Source: Armigeres subalbatus
Taxonomy: Eukaryota > Arthropoda > Insecta > Diptera > Culicidae
NCBI RefSeq assembly: GCF_024139115.2
Contig: NC_085139.1
Coordinates: 103,278,158-103,342,157 of the forward strand
DNA: 64,000 nucleotides
Reading direction: 5' to 3'
Of the stretch, positions 44,974-57,038 are shown piece after piece. The notes beneath the pieces were generated by a model. It was not told the origin of the DNA. It made no database searches and saw only the letters and a list, made by a program, of their open reading frames with translations. A program made the translations under genes and the position numbers. Position 1 is the first letter of the stretch. Every line of letters begins with the position of its first letter.

Positions 44974-46673
44974 CATTATGGACAAGATCCATTATTAAGT
45001 ATTATATACAAAAAAAGTACCTACATGTGATGGCAGATCCCTGGATTCTTTTAATGTAACTGATAATATCTGTCCCTATTTTAATACTTGGCGGCATTGT
45101 TATCACGGTCACTGTACCATTATTATGTTGATTATACCGACAACAATATAAGATACTACAAGCGTGTCACTTAGCAATAATCCAACGAGCATAGCGTTAT
45201 ACCAAAATACGGTCGAACTAGTATTGAGCCACTGAATCAATGCTGTAGTTTAATTCATTAACCTCCTAAAACTGCGCTGATTTCTATTGAAACTGAAGTG
45301 CGATGAGTCCGAAGCTATAAGCAAGTTGATGTTTAATCATATTATTTTGTGTTGTTCAGTTCCTCTTAAATCAGCAATATGCTGCCAGTATTTTCATATT
45401 TTTCAGGTTGACTGCTTGATTCTATCGTGCTCAAAATTTTTGAACTTGCAAATTATGTCCACTGACATCAAGCTTTTGATGATCAAAATGGCCATTGCTT
45501 CGCCAGACCCTTGAGCCTTCTCATTGCGTTCTTGTGTACTGGTTGCTTCCTCCAAGTATTCTCGACAGTTTATGTTCAAATATCGCTTTTTATTCAAGCG
45601 GTTTTAACCAAAGTTCTATAATCAGAAATATTTTATTTAGTTGGTATTTTGAGATTTAGAAAACATATCTAGAAAATTAATGCAAACAATCAGCATTATT
45701 TATGAAAGGAACCGGACAAGCATAAATGACGCAATCACATAGAGATGTGATGAAAATATACAGAGCCAAAGCCAACAGTGAACAGCGGAAGAACTTTACA
45801 GACTCTACTACTAGAACGATCACTATACAGTATCTACACTAAAAAATGTGCAATTCTAAGACAGAAACCACTAATAAAAGTTTTTAAAATTGTAATATGT
45901 ACGACAGAAGACAGAATTCATCACCAACAAAATGGGACGTTGGACAAAAAACGATACAAAAAAGTAAGATGCTCACACCGCAGAGTTCTGGAAAGCTACC
46001 CATTCCACACACCATCAGAATGTGCTCTAAAACAAGACAAAAGTACTTTCAGCAGAAGGTCTTACCTTTCTCAAACCACTGCGTATATCAATGCGCTATC
46101 CCAATCTTATTTCACTTCAGCAGTTCGTTTTGATTCGATCCGCACACGTTCGATGAACCCTGCGTGTTGCTGTGACGTGTATGGCTTCTGTCGCTCTTGA
46201 TAACCGTTGTAGCCTAAATCAGCTGAGATTGCCAAAAAATCAGCCTGTTTTGCAAAATATCATCACTCCTCGTTCTTAGATAATTTCGACTGAATCAGTG
46301 TTGTTGCTTTTGCAAATTTGACAGTCGAGCTGACGGGGAGCGAACAGCAGCCGCCAAACGTTTCGATCTGTTGGGCCCCCTTGTTTTCTCATACTCGAAT
46401 ACCGCATACCTTTTTCTATCAATGCTCTTTTGTGCGATTGTGTTAGTGAAAACAAATTTATTCGCCAGGTTCGGTTTTTGTCGTTTGTTGTTTTTGTTTT
46501 TCATCGGATGCGTCGGATGCTCTACCGCCCTACCACCCTGTCGCCGTAGTTTGACGTTCCATTTTTGCTGTGCGGTGAGATAAACCCGATAAACCGGTAA
46601 ACTTGCCTAAACTTGTAAAATTTTGCCTCGCCGATTCGGTCGCGATTTAGTGTTATAACGGAGAAAACTGTTC
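44974..46673. other. Intergenic, no recognisable feature
   Basis: No supported exon. The frame at 45778-46200 has weak composition and no family match that I recognise. Confidence 0.4.
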
Positions 46674-47310
46674 AAGGTCCAGGATGCGCTGCACAACATC
46701 GAGACGCTTGTTCGGTTGCACCCGTTGCACCATCCGAAACTGAAACCACAAACCAACTTGCTCGCCTTGCAGCAGAAGCAGACGAACCATAAACAGAAGC
46801 ATAATCAGACGGCATCAACCAGCCGATCACGCAATCGGTAACGCCAACAGTCACCATCCGAATCCACCGAAGCAGTAGATACCGTTCCTGGCGGAGGAAG
46901 CTATCTCGCTGGCGTCACAGTTTCTGCAGACTGTTGAGCCCGATGCAGAATCTTGTTACGCTGGCGGTAATAACGCAAACCGTCCCTCCCAAACGCCTAC
47001 CGCATCCATTACCAACGCAGCGACCTCACTGTAGACCGCAGGAACCGATGACACCACTCTGACGCCGTACGCCGCACTGCCCCAGTTTGGCTCAGCGGCA
47101 TCGGCAGCATTAATCACAACGCCTTTACCTAATCCTACGATGGCACAAACAGTGGCCGCGGCCGCTGGGAAGCAGATCAAAGATCCCGTTTGCCAACGTG
47201 TTGTCCAAGTGCTTCGGCTTTGTGTCGTTCGACAATGTGGCCTCGGCACAGTCCGCCATCCAGGCGATGTAGGTTTCCAGATCTGCACCAAGCGGCTGAA
47301 AGTGAGTTGC
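46674..47310 (+). pseudogene. CELF/Bruno-type RNA-binding protein remnant
   Basis: Three ordered pieces of a CELF-type splicing regulator are visible. The first is VQDALHNIETLV with HHPKLKPQ, the end of the first RNA-recognition motif. A Gln-rich linker follows (LLALQQKQ) with QNLVTLA and LPQFGSAASAA. The last piece belongs to the third RRM: the RNP1 box KCFGFVSFDNVASAQSAIQ at 47207-47266, then ICTKRLKV one base out of frame. Large parts of the RRMs are absent, and stops and single-base shifts separate the pieces. All lie within 640 bp without clear introns, which suggests a processed pseudogene, but the frame shifts could partly be assembly errors. Confidence 0.6.
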
Positions 47311-47584
47311 GAATGTGCGCGAATACTGTTGTTCAGTTTTCTTTTCATGTCGAATTATTTCATCCGGTTTTCATTTGATCCTTAAATAAAAATGCTCTTC
47401 ATCTATAGGTAAGTTTAGAAGATTAATTATAATATCTGGATAGTGATAATAATTATATGTTCATATTTGCCGTTTGCCATGCAAACATCATCGGCATCCG
47501 CCACTGCCTCGTCAGGAAGAGCCATGTTATGATTACAAAATCACAGGTTGAAACCGACGGAAAAGTATACGTAGTATTTATTAT

Positions 47585-47790
47585 ATATTCAGTCTGAAGC
47601 CGGAGAGGCCAGTGCAGGACGCAACAGTCGTCTCCATTCAGCTCGGTCCATAGCTGTACGCCGCCAGCCACACAGTATGCGGAAGGTCCGCAAATCGTCT
47701 TCCACTTTGCTCGCTGCGCACCTCGCACCATTGGGCCCGTTGGATCGCTATCGAGAACCATTTTCACCGGATTACCCACTAGCAAAAGAC
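47585..47790 (-). mobile_element. 3' end of an RTE-like family B element
   Basis: Minus-strand translation NPVKMVLDSDPTGP and the following sequence match the 3' end of family B copy 1 (27430-27620) and finish in an ATAATAAATAC tail. A strongly 5'-truncated insertion. On the plus strand just after it, 47790-47880 reads KDKMSFLAMNYGAGAKRNMS, a possible but unassigned host exon. Confidence 0.7.
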
Positions 47791-47880
47791 AAGATGTCCT
47801 TTTTGGCAATGAACTACGGGGCCGGAGCGAAGCGAAACATGTCACTTTCCGGTGAGAACTTCGTGTTCTCCTGGCCAATG

Positions 47881-48907
47881 TAAGCATGTATAATGAATTT
47901 TCTAACGATTCATTTTCTAACAGTATATCTTTATCGAACAGCAGAAACAGTTACCAACCGGAAAATGCAAACCTCCGGCTATTCGTAGCTGACCAAGTCA
48001 AGAATTTATACTCAGGGGAAATTGTAATAGCCATGGAATACCTACATACTGGAAGTGGCCGCTGAGAGGAAATTATCTACAATAGCTGACCACATACAAA
48101 TTGGTGGAACTAAGGATAGGAAGCTGTGACAGATAGATCCCGGGCAAGTTAATTTTTATTCAATTTTGTAGATAGAATTTTGACGTAGGACTTACGTCTC
48201 TCTTTACTATACCGGGTGTCATTCCAAAATATTCAAATCGACCGCGTTACGCTGTGTTGAAAGATTTTAAACGTTAATAGCGTTCGACTCAATGGACGAA
48301 TTTCTGCGGTAAGCCCCTCAATCGACAGATTTCAAGTATGCCTTTCATGTCCATGCTTGATAAGACCCGAAAAACTTGTTTCAATAGGCATGAAACTGTT
48401 TTCAATGAAAAACATTGAGATCAAGGGAGCCTATAAATATGGGTACCGCATAATTCTTGCATCATTCCATTACCACGTTCTGATTGGTGCAGACACCAGC
48501 GAATGAGCAGCCGCTGGGTCTGCCGAGAAGCCATAAAATAGCGCAACGCGATTTTTTCCTTTCATTCTGACCGGGACAAGCGAAGCAACCGCATCATCGA
48601 TTGAACAGCACCTTTTAGCAGGGAATGAAGTCTGCACCGACCGCTTTTTCGGCTCGACACCATCGAAGCCACCATCATCAGCCGAAGCCTAGCCAGTACA
48701 GCAGCAGTCCACCCTACAGACCCGACAAAGCAGCAATGCTGAGCAGATACCGGCAGCAGCAGCAGAGTCGAGCTGAGACCGGCCGGCATCGGTGATGAGC
48801 CGAGACAGGCTGAAGAAAAGCCACATGATGCAGCATGTATGTCCAAAAAACAAACGGTTCTTCAGAAAGCCAATAATAGAGATCAATATCCAAGCTTTCA
48901 ATACCCT
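47881..48907. other. No recognised gene; short repeats
   Basis: Includes GACGTAGGACTTACGTC and ACCGGGTGTCATTCC words near 48183-48230, which look like fragments of dispersed repeats, and a CAG-rich stretch at 48660-48780. No reading frame is supported. Confidence 0.4.
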
Positions 48908-48945
48908 TCGATAGAAATTGTACTTGGGTGCCAAATCCAATATTC
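48908..48945 (+). repeat. Short segment repeated inverted at 58733-58765
   Basis: GAAATTGTACTTGGGTGCCA and the bases after it recur as the reverse complement near 58740, each beside decayed host-gene DNA. Too short to classify. Confidence 0.55.
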
Positions 48946-50869
48946 TAGTGATAAAATTTTATGCGTGATTTTTATAAATAGCGTCAAAACTAACAGTGGA
49001 TAATTTTTTTGATTTAACCGCGAAGTGGACGAAGGACTTCGCTTGACCATGCCTAAAAAAATATATAAGATGTCCAAATCTCTCACATAATATTTGGATA
49101 TTTGGATTAAAAAAAAACACCGATAACAGCTCAAACATTAATAATGTTGGATTTTTTGGCATTAATCAAGAAATATCTATATAAACATTGTTTGATACTG
49201 ACCGCACACAAAGCGAACGTGACTGAATGATCGTCCCATGTTACCATTTCTAAATCTTATCACCCGAAATCCCATGTCCGGGTGTTTCCTTCCATCTACT
49301 ACTAACAATGTTGTCTTAGAAAAGAACACGTACTTCTCACCTGAACTGCAATTCTAAGCTCGCTTGCCCGGCTTATTGGCCTGTATCAAGCGAAAAGTCC
49401 CGTTAGGAAATAGACGCCAGCAGCGAGCAACAAGCGTAAAAAAGAAGAAGCCCTTCTCGAACGCGTTGATGATGATGACGCTTTGGCTGACAAAGAAGCG
49501 GGATACAAGATACTGGCTGATTGGCCCACCAATTGGGAAGCAGAGAAGATTCAAAATAAGGTATAAAAGAAAAGTGCATTCGCTCGCAGAGCATTCAGTC
49601 TTTTTATACCATCACTAGAAATTCGCGGTTATTTGAAAAGATCGTTTTCTTACTTTTTGGACTTAGCCGAAGCAAACAGCCTTTTTCAAGGCTCTAAGAG
49701 TTAAAAATAATGTTCTCCTTCAGTCGCTATCGCACGGATTAGGAGGCCCTACATCCCCTGCAGGGCCAACTTGTGGCTTATTTCAGGCAGTCTTTCAGTG
49801 GGAAGGTTGCCACTGTCGAGGCTAATATTCCGTGACCGGACAGATACTTCCTGAATTGTTTTCGATGATTCTTGTTCGAGGTAGATTTGAATTCTGTGTC
49901 GGTTTGATGAGAAGATTTTTTTTTATTTATTCAAAATAGTTGATGTGAGAAATTTGAACATATTATGTATCTTAACCCTCTCTTTCCCACAACTTTTTTC
50001 AAAGATTTCAATAGGAAGGAATCATCTATGGAAAAAATGCTAGAACAAAAGATATTTGGCATAGCTAAAATTAGTGGAAAACGAAAAAAAAAGTTTTTGA
50101 TTGTAAATCAATAGTTACTTGATTGTTTTCAATAGTTTCACTATTTTTACTCAAAATTGATTATATTTGCAGTCTAATGAAACCATAAAGTTGTGCCAAA
50201 TACTGCTTTTTGTAGTTATAATAATTCGATGAATGTAGGAAGGTGCAAAATTTGATGGAGCTCTACAGCTACCATGGGAAGGAAAGGGTTAAAGGCATGG
50301 TCAAGTCAAGTCCTACGTCCACTTAGCGGTTATGTCACAGACATTACCCACTGTTCGTTTTTTTTTATTCTTATTTAATTTTTTGCAAAAATTTTGATTT
50401 TTTGAATCATTTCGATTTATTCTTCTTCAGTTAAATTTCAATGGAACTCATATCTGATTGACCTAATTTGCCGAATTGATGGTTATATTTATTCGACTAT
50501 ATACTGTCAATGTTATTCCAGTTATTCTTTCGTGTATAACTCTGGGTATACTTTCCGAATTTTATCCAGCAATTTCTTGGAAATCTATCGGTATTGGTAT
50601 TTCAACACGAGTTCCTTCAGCGATACATCCAGGAATTATTTCGATATTTGGCTTATTTGAAGTTAACTTTAAATTACCAAATTGACTTATTTGACTAAAT
50701 ATAGCCAAAACCAGCAAAAATGTTTTCCAGGAATTTCTTAGAGATTACATTCTGATTTCTTCATTATTCCAGGAATCCCTTAAACAATTATCGAGAAAAT
50801 AATTCGATACAATCATTCTGAGTTAAATGTTTACATAGCTGTATGTTATATAGAATTTCTTCGAATATT
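48946..50869. other. Intergenic, no recognisable feature
   Basis: AT-rich, with no bounded element or exon that I can support. Confidence 0.4.
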
Positions 50870-51041
50870 TATCAGGGAATTGCTTCGATAATGCTTCCGG
50901 GAATTACTTCGAAAATACCTCCATAAATTCTTTCGGGAATACATCCTCAGGGAATTCCACTAAAAATCCCTTTGGGCAATGCTCCGGGAATCCCTTCGAT
51001 AACTTCTCCGGCAATTCCTCCAGAAACTCTTCGGGAATTCT
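50870..51041. repeat. Degenerate GGGAATTNCTTCG short tandem repeats
   Basis: Words such as CCGGGAATTACTTCG and TCGGGAATTC recur every 20-30 bp. Same style as 8820-9660. They border the outer end of the family B copy. Confidence 0.7.
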
Positions 51042-51043
51042 TT

Positions 51044-52447
51044 AGGAAATATGTACCCTTCCGGCTTTAGCTACCTTCTGGATACTGGGTTTGCCGTAGA
51101 GCTGGGCGAGCTCGTGGTTCATTCTTCGACGCCACACACCGTCTTCTTGCACACCGCCAAAGATGGTCCTAAGCACCCGTCTCTCGAATACTCCGAGTGC
51201 TTGCAAGTCCTCCTCGAGCATTGTCCATGTTTCATGTCCGTAGAGGACAACCGGTCTTATTAGCGTCTTGTACATGACACATTTGGTGCGGTGGCGAATC
51301 TTTTTTGACCGCAGTTTCTTCTGGAGCCCGTAGTAGGCCCGACTTCCACAGATGATGCACCTTCCTCGACCACCTCGAAGGTATCTCCGTCTACCGTAAC
51401 ACTGCTTCCCAGGCGGGCCCTGTCGCGCTCGGTTCCGCCTACAATCATATACTTTCCCGGATAAAAAATACAATAGAGTTGCAATAAAACATTATACAAA
51501 TACAATACATTTTATTTATGAACATTACATTCTATTGTTTTTATATCATACCAATTAAAGTGCCATATTGTTGTTTCAATAGACGTACATTTGATTCTAT
51601 TTTAAGTAAAAGTTGGCAATAGAATCACAATAAATTCAATTGTAATGGCAAAAATTTGTTCGAGAAAAAATCGATTTTTTTTATTGTAAAGATGCATATC
51701 AACCCCTATTTTCTATTGTAAAACTACCATTTACAATAGGCTTTATGGTGGAAAACAATATTCTTCAATGTTATTCTATTGTGAGCCACAATAGAGTTAA
51801 CCGTAATTACTATTAATTTCAGCGTACGGTTACAATAATTTCTATTGTAATTATTTTGGATTTTTTTATTAGGGTTGTCATTGACGCATTCACCACCAGT
51901 CCAACTTTTGTTGTTTCACGTTTCAGGCGGGTGTACAGTTCTGCTACCTTTGCAAATGTTCGGCCGACAATGTCCATGTCATCCGCGAAACAAATAAATT
52001 GACTGAATCTGTTGAAAATCGTACCCCGGCACCCGGCTCTCCGCATGACACCTTCTAGCGCAATGTTGAACAACAGGCATAGTGTTCGCCCGAAATCTTC
52101 ACACAGTTTTGCACACCATCCACCGTTGCTTTGATCAGTCTGGTCAGCTTCCCAGGGAAGCTGTTCTCGTCCATAATTTTCCATAGCTCTACGCGGTCTA
52201 TATTGTCGTATGCCGCCTTGAAATCAACGAACAGATGGTGCGTTGGAACCTGGTATTCACGGCATTTTTGAAGGATTTGCCGTACAGTAAAGATCTGGTC
52301 CGTTGTAGAGCGGCCGTCAACGAAGCCGGCTTGATAACTTCCCACGAACTCATTCACTAATGCTGACAGATGACGGAAGATGATCTGGGAAATCACTTTG
52401 TAGGCGGCATTAAGGATGGTGATCGCTCGAAAGTTCTCACACTCCAG
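51044..52447 (-). pseudogene. Reverse transcriptase of family B copy 4
   Basis: Visible motifs: GSYQAGFVDGRSTTDQIF, HHLFVDFKAAYDNIDRVELW, LLFNIALEGVMR and the catalytic box CFADDMDIVGR, which is intact FADD. After the MITE the C-terminal part gives HRTKCVMYKTLIRPVVLYG, GVFERRVLRTIFGG and WRRRMNHELAQLYG. A deletion removes the SRRGLRQGD segment present in copy 5. Not functional because of truncation and the insert. Confidence 0.8.
51456..51874. mobile_element. MITE with CAATAGA words in family B copy 4
   Basis: Ends CCCGGATAAAAAATA and the complement of CCCTAATAAAAAAATCC. The interior is full of CTATTGT/ACAATAG words in both orientations. It interrupts the reverse transcriptase between VNASMT and the next conserved KYM-type block. 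Target duplication not resolved. Confidence 0.65.
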
Positions 52448-52454
52448 CTTGTCG

Positions 52455-53560
52455 GTTTGTTGGAAGGGATCAATGGTGCGAACGTTTAGAGGTAATCATA
52501 TCATCTACCAGAGCTGCGGCAACACAAACGAGCTGGGAACAGCTTTCATAGTGATGGGCGATATGCAAAGGAGCGTGATCGGGTGGTGGCCGATCAATGA
52601 AAGAATGTGCAGGTTGAAGATCAAAGGCCGGTTCTTCAACTTCAGCATAATCAACGTCCATAGCCCACACTCCGGAAGCACTGATGATGATAACGACGCA
52701 TTCTGCGCGCAGCTGGAACGTGAGTACGACAGCTGCCCAAGCCACGACGTCAAAATCATCATAGGAGATTTGAACGCTCAGGTTGGCCAAGAGGAGGAGT
52801 TTAGACCGACTATTGGGAAGTTCAGCGCTCACCGGCTGACGAACAAAAACGGCCTACGACTAATTGATTTCGCCGCCTCCAAGAATATGGCCATTCGCAG
52901 CACCTACTTCCAACACAGCCTCCCGTATCGGTACACCTGGAGATCACCACTGCAGACAGAATCACAAATTGACCACGTTCTGATTGATGGACGGCGCTTC
53001 TCCGACATTATCGACGTCAGGACATATCGCCGCGCTAACATCGACTCTGACCACTATCTGGTGATGGTGAAACTGCGCCCAAAACTATCTGTCATCAACA
53101 ATGTTCGGTACCGACGACCGCCGCGGTACGACCTAGAGCGACTGAAGCAACCTGATGTAGCCACTGCATACGCGCAGCATCTCGAGGCAGCGTTGCCGGA
53201 AGAGGGTGAGCTCGATGGGGCCCCTCTTGAGGACTGCTAGAGTACAGTTAAAGCAGCCATTAACGACGCAGCGGAGAACAATGTCGGGTATGTGGGACGA
53301 AGTCGGCGGAACGATTGGTTCGACGAAGAGTGCAGACAGATTCTGGAGGAGAAGGACGCAGCGCGGGCGGTCGCGCTGCAGCAAGGTACCCGGCAGAACG
53401 TGGAACGTTATATACGGAAGCGGAAGCAGACCCGCCTTTTTCAGTAGAAGAAACGCCACCTGGAAGAAGCAGAGTGCGAGATGGAGATGGAAGAGCTGTG
53501 CCGTTCTCAAGAAACACACAAGTCCTATCAGAAGCTCAACGCATCCCGCAGGATGATTCG
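52455..53560 (+). pseudogene. Endonuclease of family B copy 5
   Basis: The best preserved endonuclease in the window. An open frame of about 270 codons has NTNELGTAF, VIGWWPINERMC, GRFFNFSIINVHSP, IIGDLNAQVG, NGLRLIDFAASKNM, YTWRSPLQTESQIDHVLID and a final IDSDHYLV. D, N and H residues of the AP-type active site are in place. The very N-terminal GTWN...LQE part is lacking. The frame ends at a stop at 53240 and resumes as the linker QLEEKDAA-type region. Confidence 0.8.
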
Positions 53561-55139
53561 TGCCGCGAGCCGAAATGTGCCGGGATAAGGATGGGAGCAT
53601 CTTGACGGACGAACATGTGGTGATCGAAAGGTGGAAACAGCACTACGAGGAACATTTGAATGGCGCTGAGAGTACGGGCAGTGAAAGTCAAGGCAGCGGA
53701 GGAGATGACTACGTCAGTTCAGCGGACGATGGACGCCAACCAGCCCCCCCCTTGAGGGAAGTTAAGGATGCCATCCAACAGCTAAAGACCAAAAAAGCAG
53801 CTGGTAAGAATGATATCGGAGCTGAGCTCAAGATGGGCCCGGAAAAGCTAGCCACTTGCCTGCACAAATTGATAGTCAGAATCTGGGAAACTGAACAGCT
53901 ACCAGAGGAGTGGAAGAAAGGGGTTATATGCCCCATCTACAAGAAATTGTCGCCTCGCTGGAGTGTGAGAACTTTCGAGCGATCACCATCCTTAATGCCG
54001 CCTACAAAGCCTACGGACCAGATCTTTACTGTACGGCAAATCCTTCAAAAATCCAGGTCCCAACGCACCATCTGTTCGTTGATTTCAAGGCGGCATACGA
54101 CAATATAGACTGCGTAGAGCTATGGAAAATTATGGACGAGAACAGCTTCCCTGGGAAGCTGACCAGACTGATCAAAGCAACGGTGGATGGTGTGCAAAAC
54201 TGTGTGAAGATTTCGGGCGAACACTCCAGTTCGTTCGAATCGCGCCGGGGACTAAGACAAGGTGATGGACTTTCGTGCCTGCTGTTCAACATTGCGCTAG
54301 AAGGTGTCATGCGGAGTGCCGGGTGTAACAGCCGGGGTATGATTTTCAACAGATCCAGTCAATTTATTTTTTTTCGCGGATGATATGGACATTGTCGGCC
54401 GAACATTTGAAAAGGTGGCAGAACTGTACACCCGCCTGAAACGTGAAGCAACAAAAGTTGGACTGGTGGTGAATGCGTCAAATGCAGTCGGGATTCGCTG
54501 GATGGGATCTTAATACTTGGGTCACTTTTTAGTTGGGCCTCCGCTGGTTGGGCCATGGCCCAACTAAAAAGCAACCGTACGTCAAAATTCAATGTAAACA
54601 CGAAAACGGGATTGGGCGTCACTGGACATCATTTGTGATGTTCAAGTCGAAATACACGTGTTCAAATGGCTGTCAGTTGGCCCAACTAAAAAACCGAATT
54701 CGTTAGTTGGGCCGAGGTCGTGGCCCAACCAGCGAATCGCGACTGTACAAAGTACATGCTTGTGGGCGGAACCGAGCGCGACAGGGCCCGCCTGAGAAGC
54801 AGTGTTACGATAGACGGGGATACCTTCGAGGTGGTCGAGGAATTCGTCTACCTCGGATCCTTGCTAACGGCTGATAACAATGTTAGTCGTGAAATACTAC
54901 GGGCTCCATATTCGCCACCGCACCAAATGTGTCATGTACAAGACGCTAATAAGACCGGTTGTCCTCTACGGACAAGAAACATGTACAATGCTCGAGAAGG
55001 ACTTGCAAGCACTCGGAGTATTCGAGAGACGGGTGCTTAGGACCATCTTTGGCGGTGTGCAAGAAGACGGTGTGTGGCGGCGAGGAATGAACCACGAGCT
55101 CGTCCAGCTCTACGGCGAACCCAGTATCCAGAAGGTAGA
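53560..55139 (+). pseudogene. Reverse transcriptase of family B copy 5
   Basis: Motifs in order: KTKKAAGKNDIGAELKM, VICPIYKK, ECENFRAITILNAAYK, HHLFVDFKAAYDNIDCVELW, SRRGLRQGDGLSCLLFNIAL, ADDMDIVGRTFEKVAELY, VGGTERDRARLRSSVTIDGD and WRRGMNHELVQLYG. About 95 bp between AAYK and the CGGACCAGATCT region are deleted relative to copy 4, removing the YQAGF segment. Several frameshifts and the MITE at 54485 complete the inactivation. Confidence 0.8.
54485..54745. mobile_element. TA-target MITE inside family B copy 5
   Basis: The ends CAGTCGGGATTCGCTGG and the complement of CAGTCGCGATTCGCTGG are 17-bp inverted repeats with one mismatch. Inside, TTTTTAGTTGGGC/GCCCAACTAAAAA pairs form further hairpins. 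The flanks are TG on the left and TA on the right; the host sequence at this place in family B contains TA, so a decayed TA duplication is likely, as in Tc1/mariner-type MITEs. Confidence 0.8.
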
Positions 55140-55439
55140 AGGTACAACACGTTTACGTCAAAAAATGCTTACGTAATAAGTGTATACGACACGGGAGTGA
55201 CACTTGTATCCCACCACCACAGTTTATTTCGTAGCCAGCATTGAAAATTCCGCACTGATAGCACTGATTAATTTCAAATCCTTCACAGATTTATATTATT
55301 TCTGAGTGTATCATGTGGTCGTATACCAAGGGTCTGATGTTTTGGTTGTGTTTTCGTAGTATAGATGCAGTCTCTTTTCTTCTGCTTGCCGTTTATGAAA
55401 CTGTCAGTGCGGAACGCACCTATCTCTTCCCTTGAAATG

Positions 55440-55670
55440 CAAGACAAAATTTTCAAAACGACTTATCTGCTTTTGTAAACAAAGATTCAAACGACGATTT
55501 GACGAATCTGATAGCTCTCCCACGCAAACCAACACCATCAACAGGTAGCGGAAACCTTCACCTACCTATTGGTGTTGTTGGTTTGTGTGGGAGAGCTATC
55601 AGATTCGTCAAATCGTCGTTTGAATCTTTGTTTCCAAAAGCAGATAAGTCGTTTTGAAAATTTTGTCTTG
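55440..55670. mobile_element. MITE with ~95-bp inverted arms
   Basis: CAAGACAAAATTTTCAAAAC to GGGAGAGCTATC-type sequence is repeated inverted with only a few mismatches, enclosing about 40 bp. The whole 231 bp would form a near-perfect hairpin. AATG occurs on both sides and may be a short target duplication. Confidence 0.8.
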
Positions 55671-55683
55671 AATGGTTACCCTT

Positions 55684-56870
55684 ATGCAACGTACACACCA
55701 GTCAAGCAGTTTGACGAACATTGACTCCGCCCCCAAGAAAACGCTTCGGTTGCTGCTTTGTTTGAGCGTGTGTGAAGTTGTTTGAACAACCATTTGACAG
55801 TTGGCGGCTCGGTTGGAAAAAATTAAAACGGTTTGATTTTGGTTTGAGTTGTCGGGGGTGGAGTCAAGGTTCGCCGAACATGTTTGAGCATTTGTAGTGA
55901 AGTTGCACAAACCTCCATATATTTTTTGATGGTTGGTGCTCGAGTTGGTGCTTCGGTCGTTCGTGTGTGATATTGTTGGTCGAATAAATTGATTGTTCGT
56001 GTCACTGTTGGTAAAATTTTATGGATGTTTGAATAAACGAGAGGTGGAGTCAATGTTGGTCAAACGGCTTGACCGTGTGTACGTTCCATTATGCTACGTA
56101 CACACCAGTCAAGCAGTTTGACGAACATTGACTCCGCCCCCAGGAAAACGCTTCAATTGATGCTTTGTTTGAACGTATGTGAAGTTGTTCGAACAACCAT
56201 TTGACAGTTGGCGGCTCGGTTGGAAAAAATTAAAACGGTTTGATTTTGGTTTGAGTTGCCGGGGGTGGAGTCAAGTTGCACAAACTCCCATAAATTTTTT
56301 GATGGTCGGTGCTCAAGTTGGCGCTTCGGTCGTTCGTGTGTGATATTGTTGTTCGAATAAATTGATTGTTCGTGCCGCTGTTGGCAAAACTTGTTGGATG
56401 TTTGAATAAACGAGAGGTGGAGTCAATGTCGGTCAAACTGCTTGACCGTGTGTACGTTCCATTATGTGGCATACACACGGTCAAACACGTTGGTCCAACA
56501 TTGACTCCGCCCCCAATAAAAAGCTTCGGTTTCTGCTTTGTTTGACCGTGTGTGGAGCTGTTCGAACAACCAATTGACAGTTGACGACTCGGTTGGAAAA
56601 AATCAAAACGGTTTGATTTTGGTTTGAGCTATCGGGGGCGGAGTCAATGTTCGCCGAACACGTTTGAGCGTTTTTAGTGAAGTCGCACAAACCCCCATGT
56701 GTTTTCTGATAGTTGGTGTTCAAGTTGGCGCTTCGGTCGTTCGTGTGTGATGTTGTTGGTCGAATAATTTGATTGTCCGTTCCACTGTTGGTGGAACATA
56801 ATGGATGCTTGACTAAACGAGGGGTGGAGTGAATGTTGGTCGAACTGCTTGACCGTGTGTACGCTGCATT
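55684..56870. mobile_element. Three MITE units in tandem
   Basis: The units at about 55684-56089, 56090-56462 and 56463-56870 are head to tail. Each begins with ACGTACACACCAGTCAAGCA (or close) plus ATTGACTCCGCCCC. Each ends in the inverted form, GGTGGAGTCAATGTTGGTCA and CTTGACCGTGTGTACG. The middle unit lacks about 35 bp. A partial fourth copy is at 31965-32110. Confidence 0.85.
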
Positions 56871-57038
56871 AGAAGACAGAATACAAATCAACAATAATTC
56901 CCCGTTATCATATTTTTTCCATTTAATTGCTATGTTACCGCATTGCCCTGAATTTTTATTAATTTATCCATTCCGTCAAACGACCATATAATTAGGTTAT
57001 TAGATAACCTTTATAACATTTACCTTAACTATTCACAG

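Larger units (their letters stand above)
51044..52450 (-). mobile_element. RTE-like family B copy 4, truncated at both ends
   Basis: The minus strand covers KLECENFRAITILNAAYK to IQKVAKAGRV. The 5' part (endonuclease) and the 3' UTR are missing. It faces family B copy 5 head to head, with the junction near 52451-52460. A MITE splits it at 51456-51874. Confidence 0.8.
52455..55145 (+). mobile_element. RTE-like family B copy 5, truncated at both ends
   Basis: The plus strand runs from the endonuclease (GNTNELGTAF) through the reverse transcriptase to PSIQKVE. The leader and the 3' UTR are missing. The 3' break lies within about 15 bp of the equivalent break in copy 4. A MITE lies at 54485-54745. 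Confidence 0.8.
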
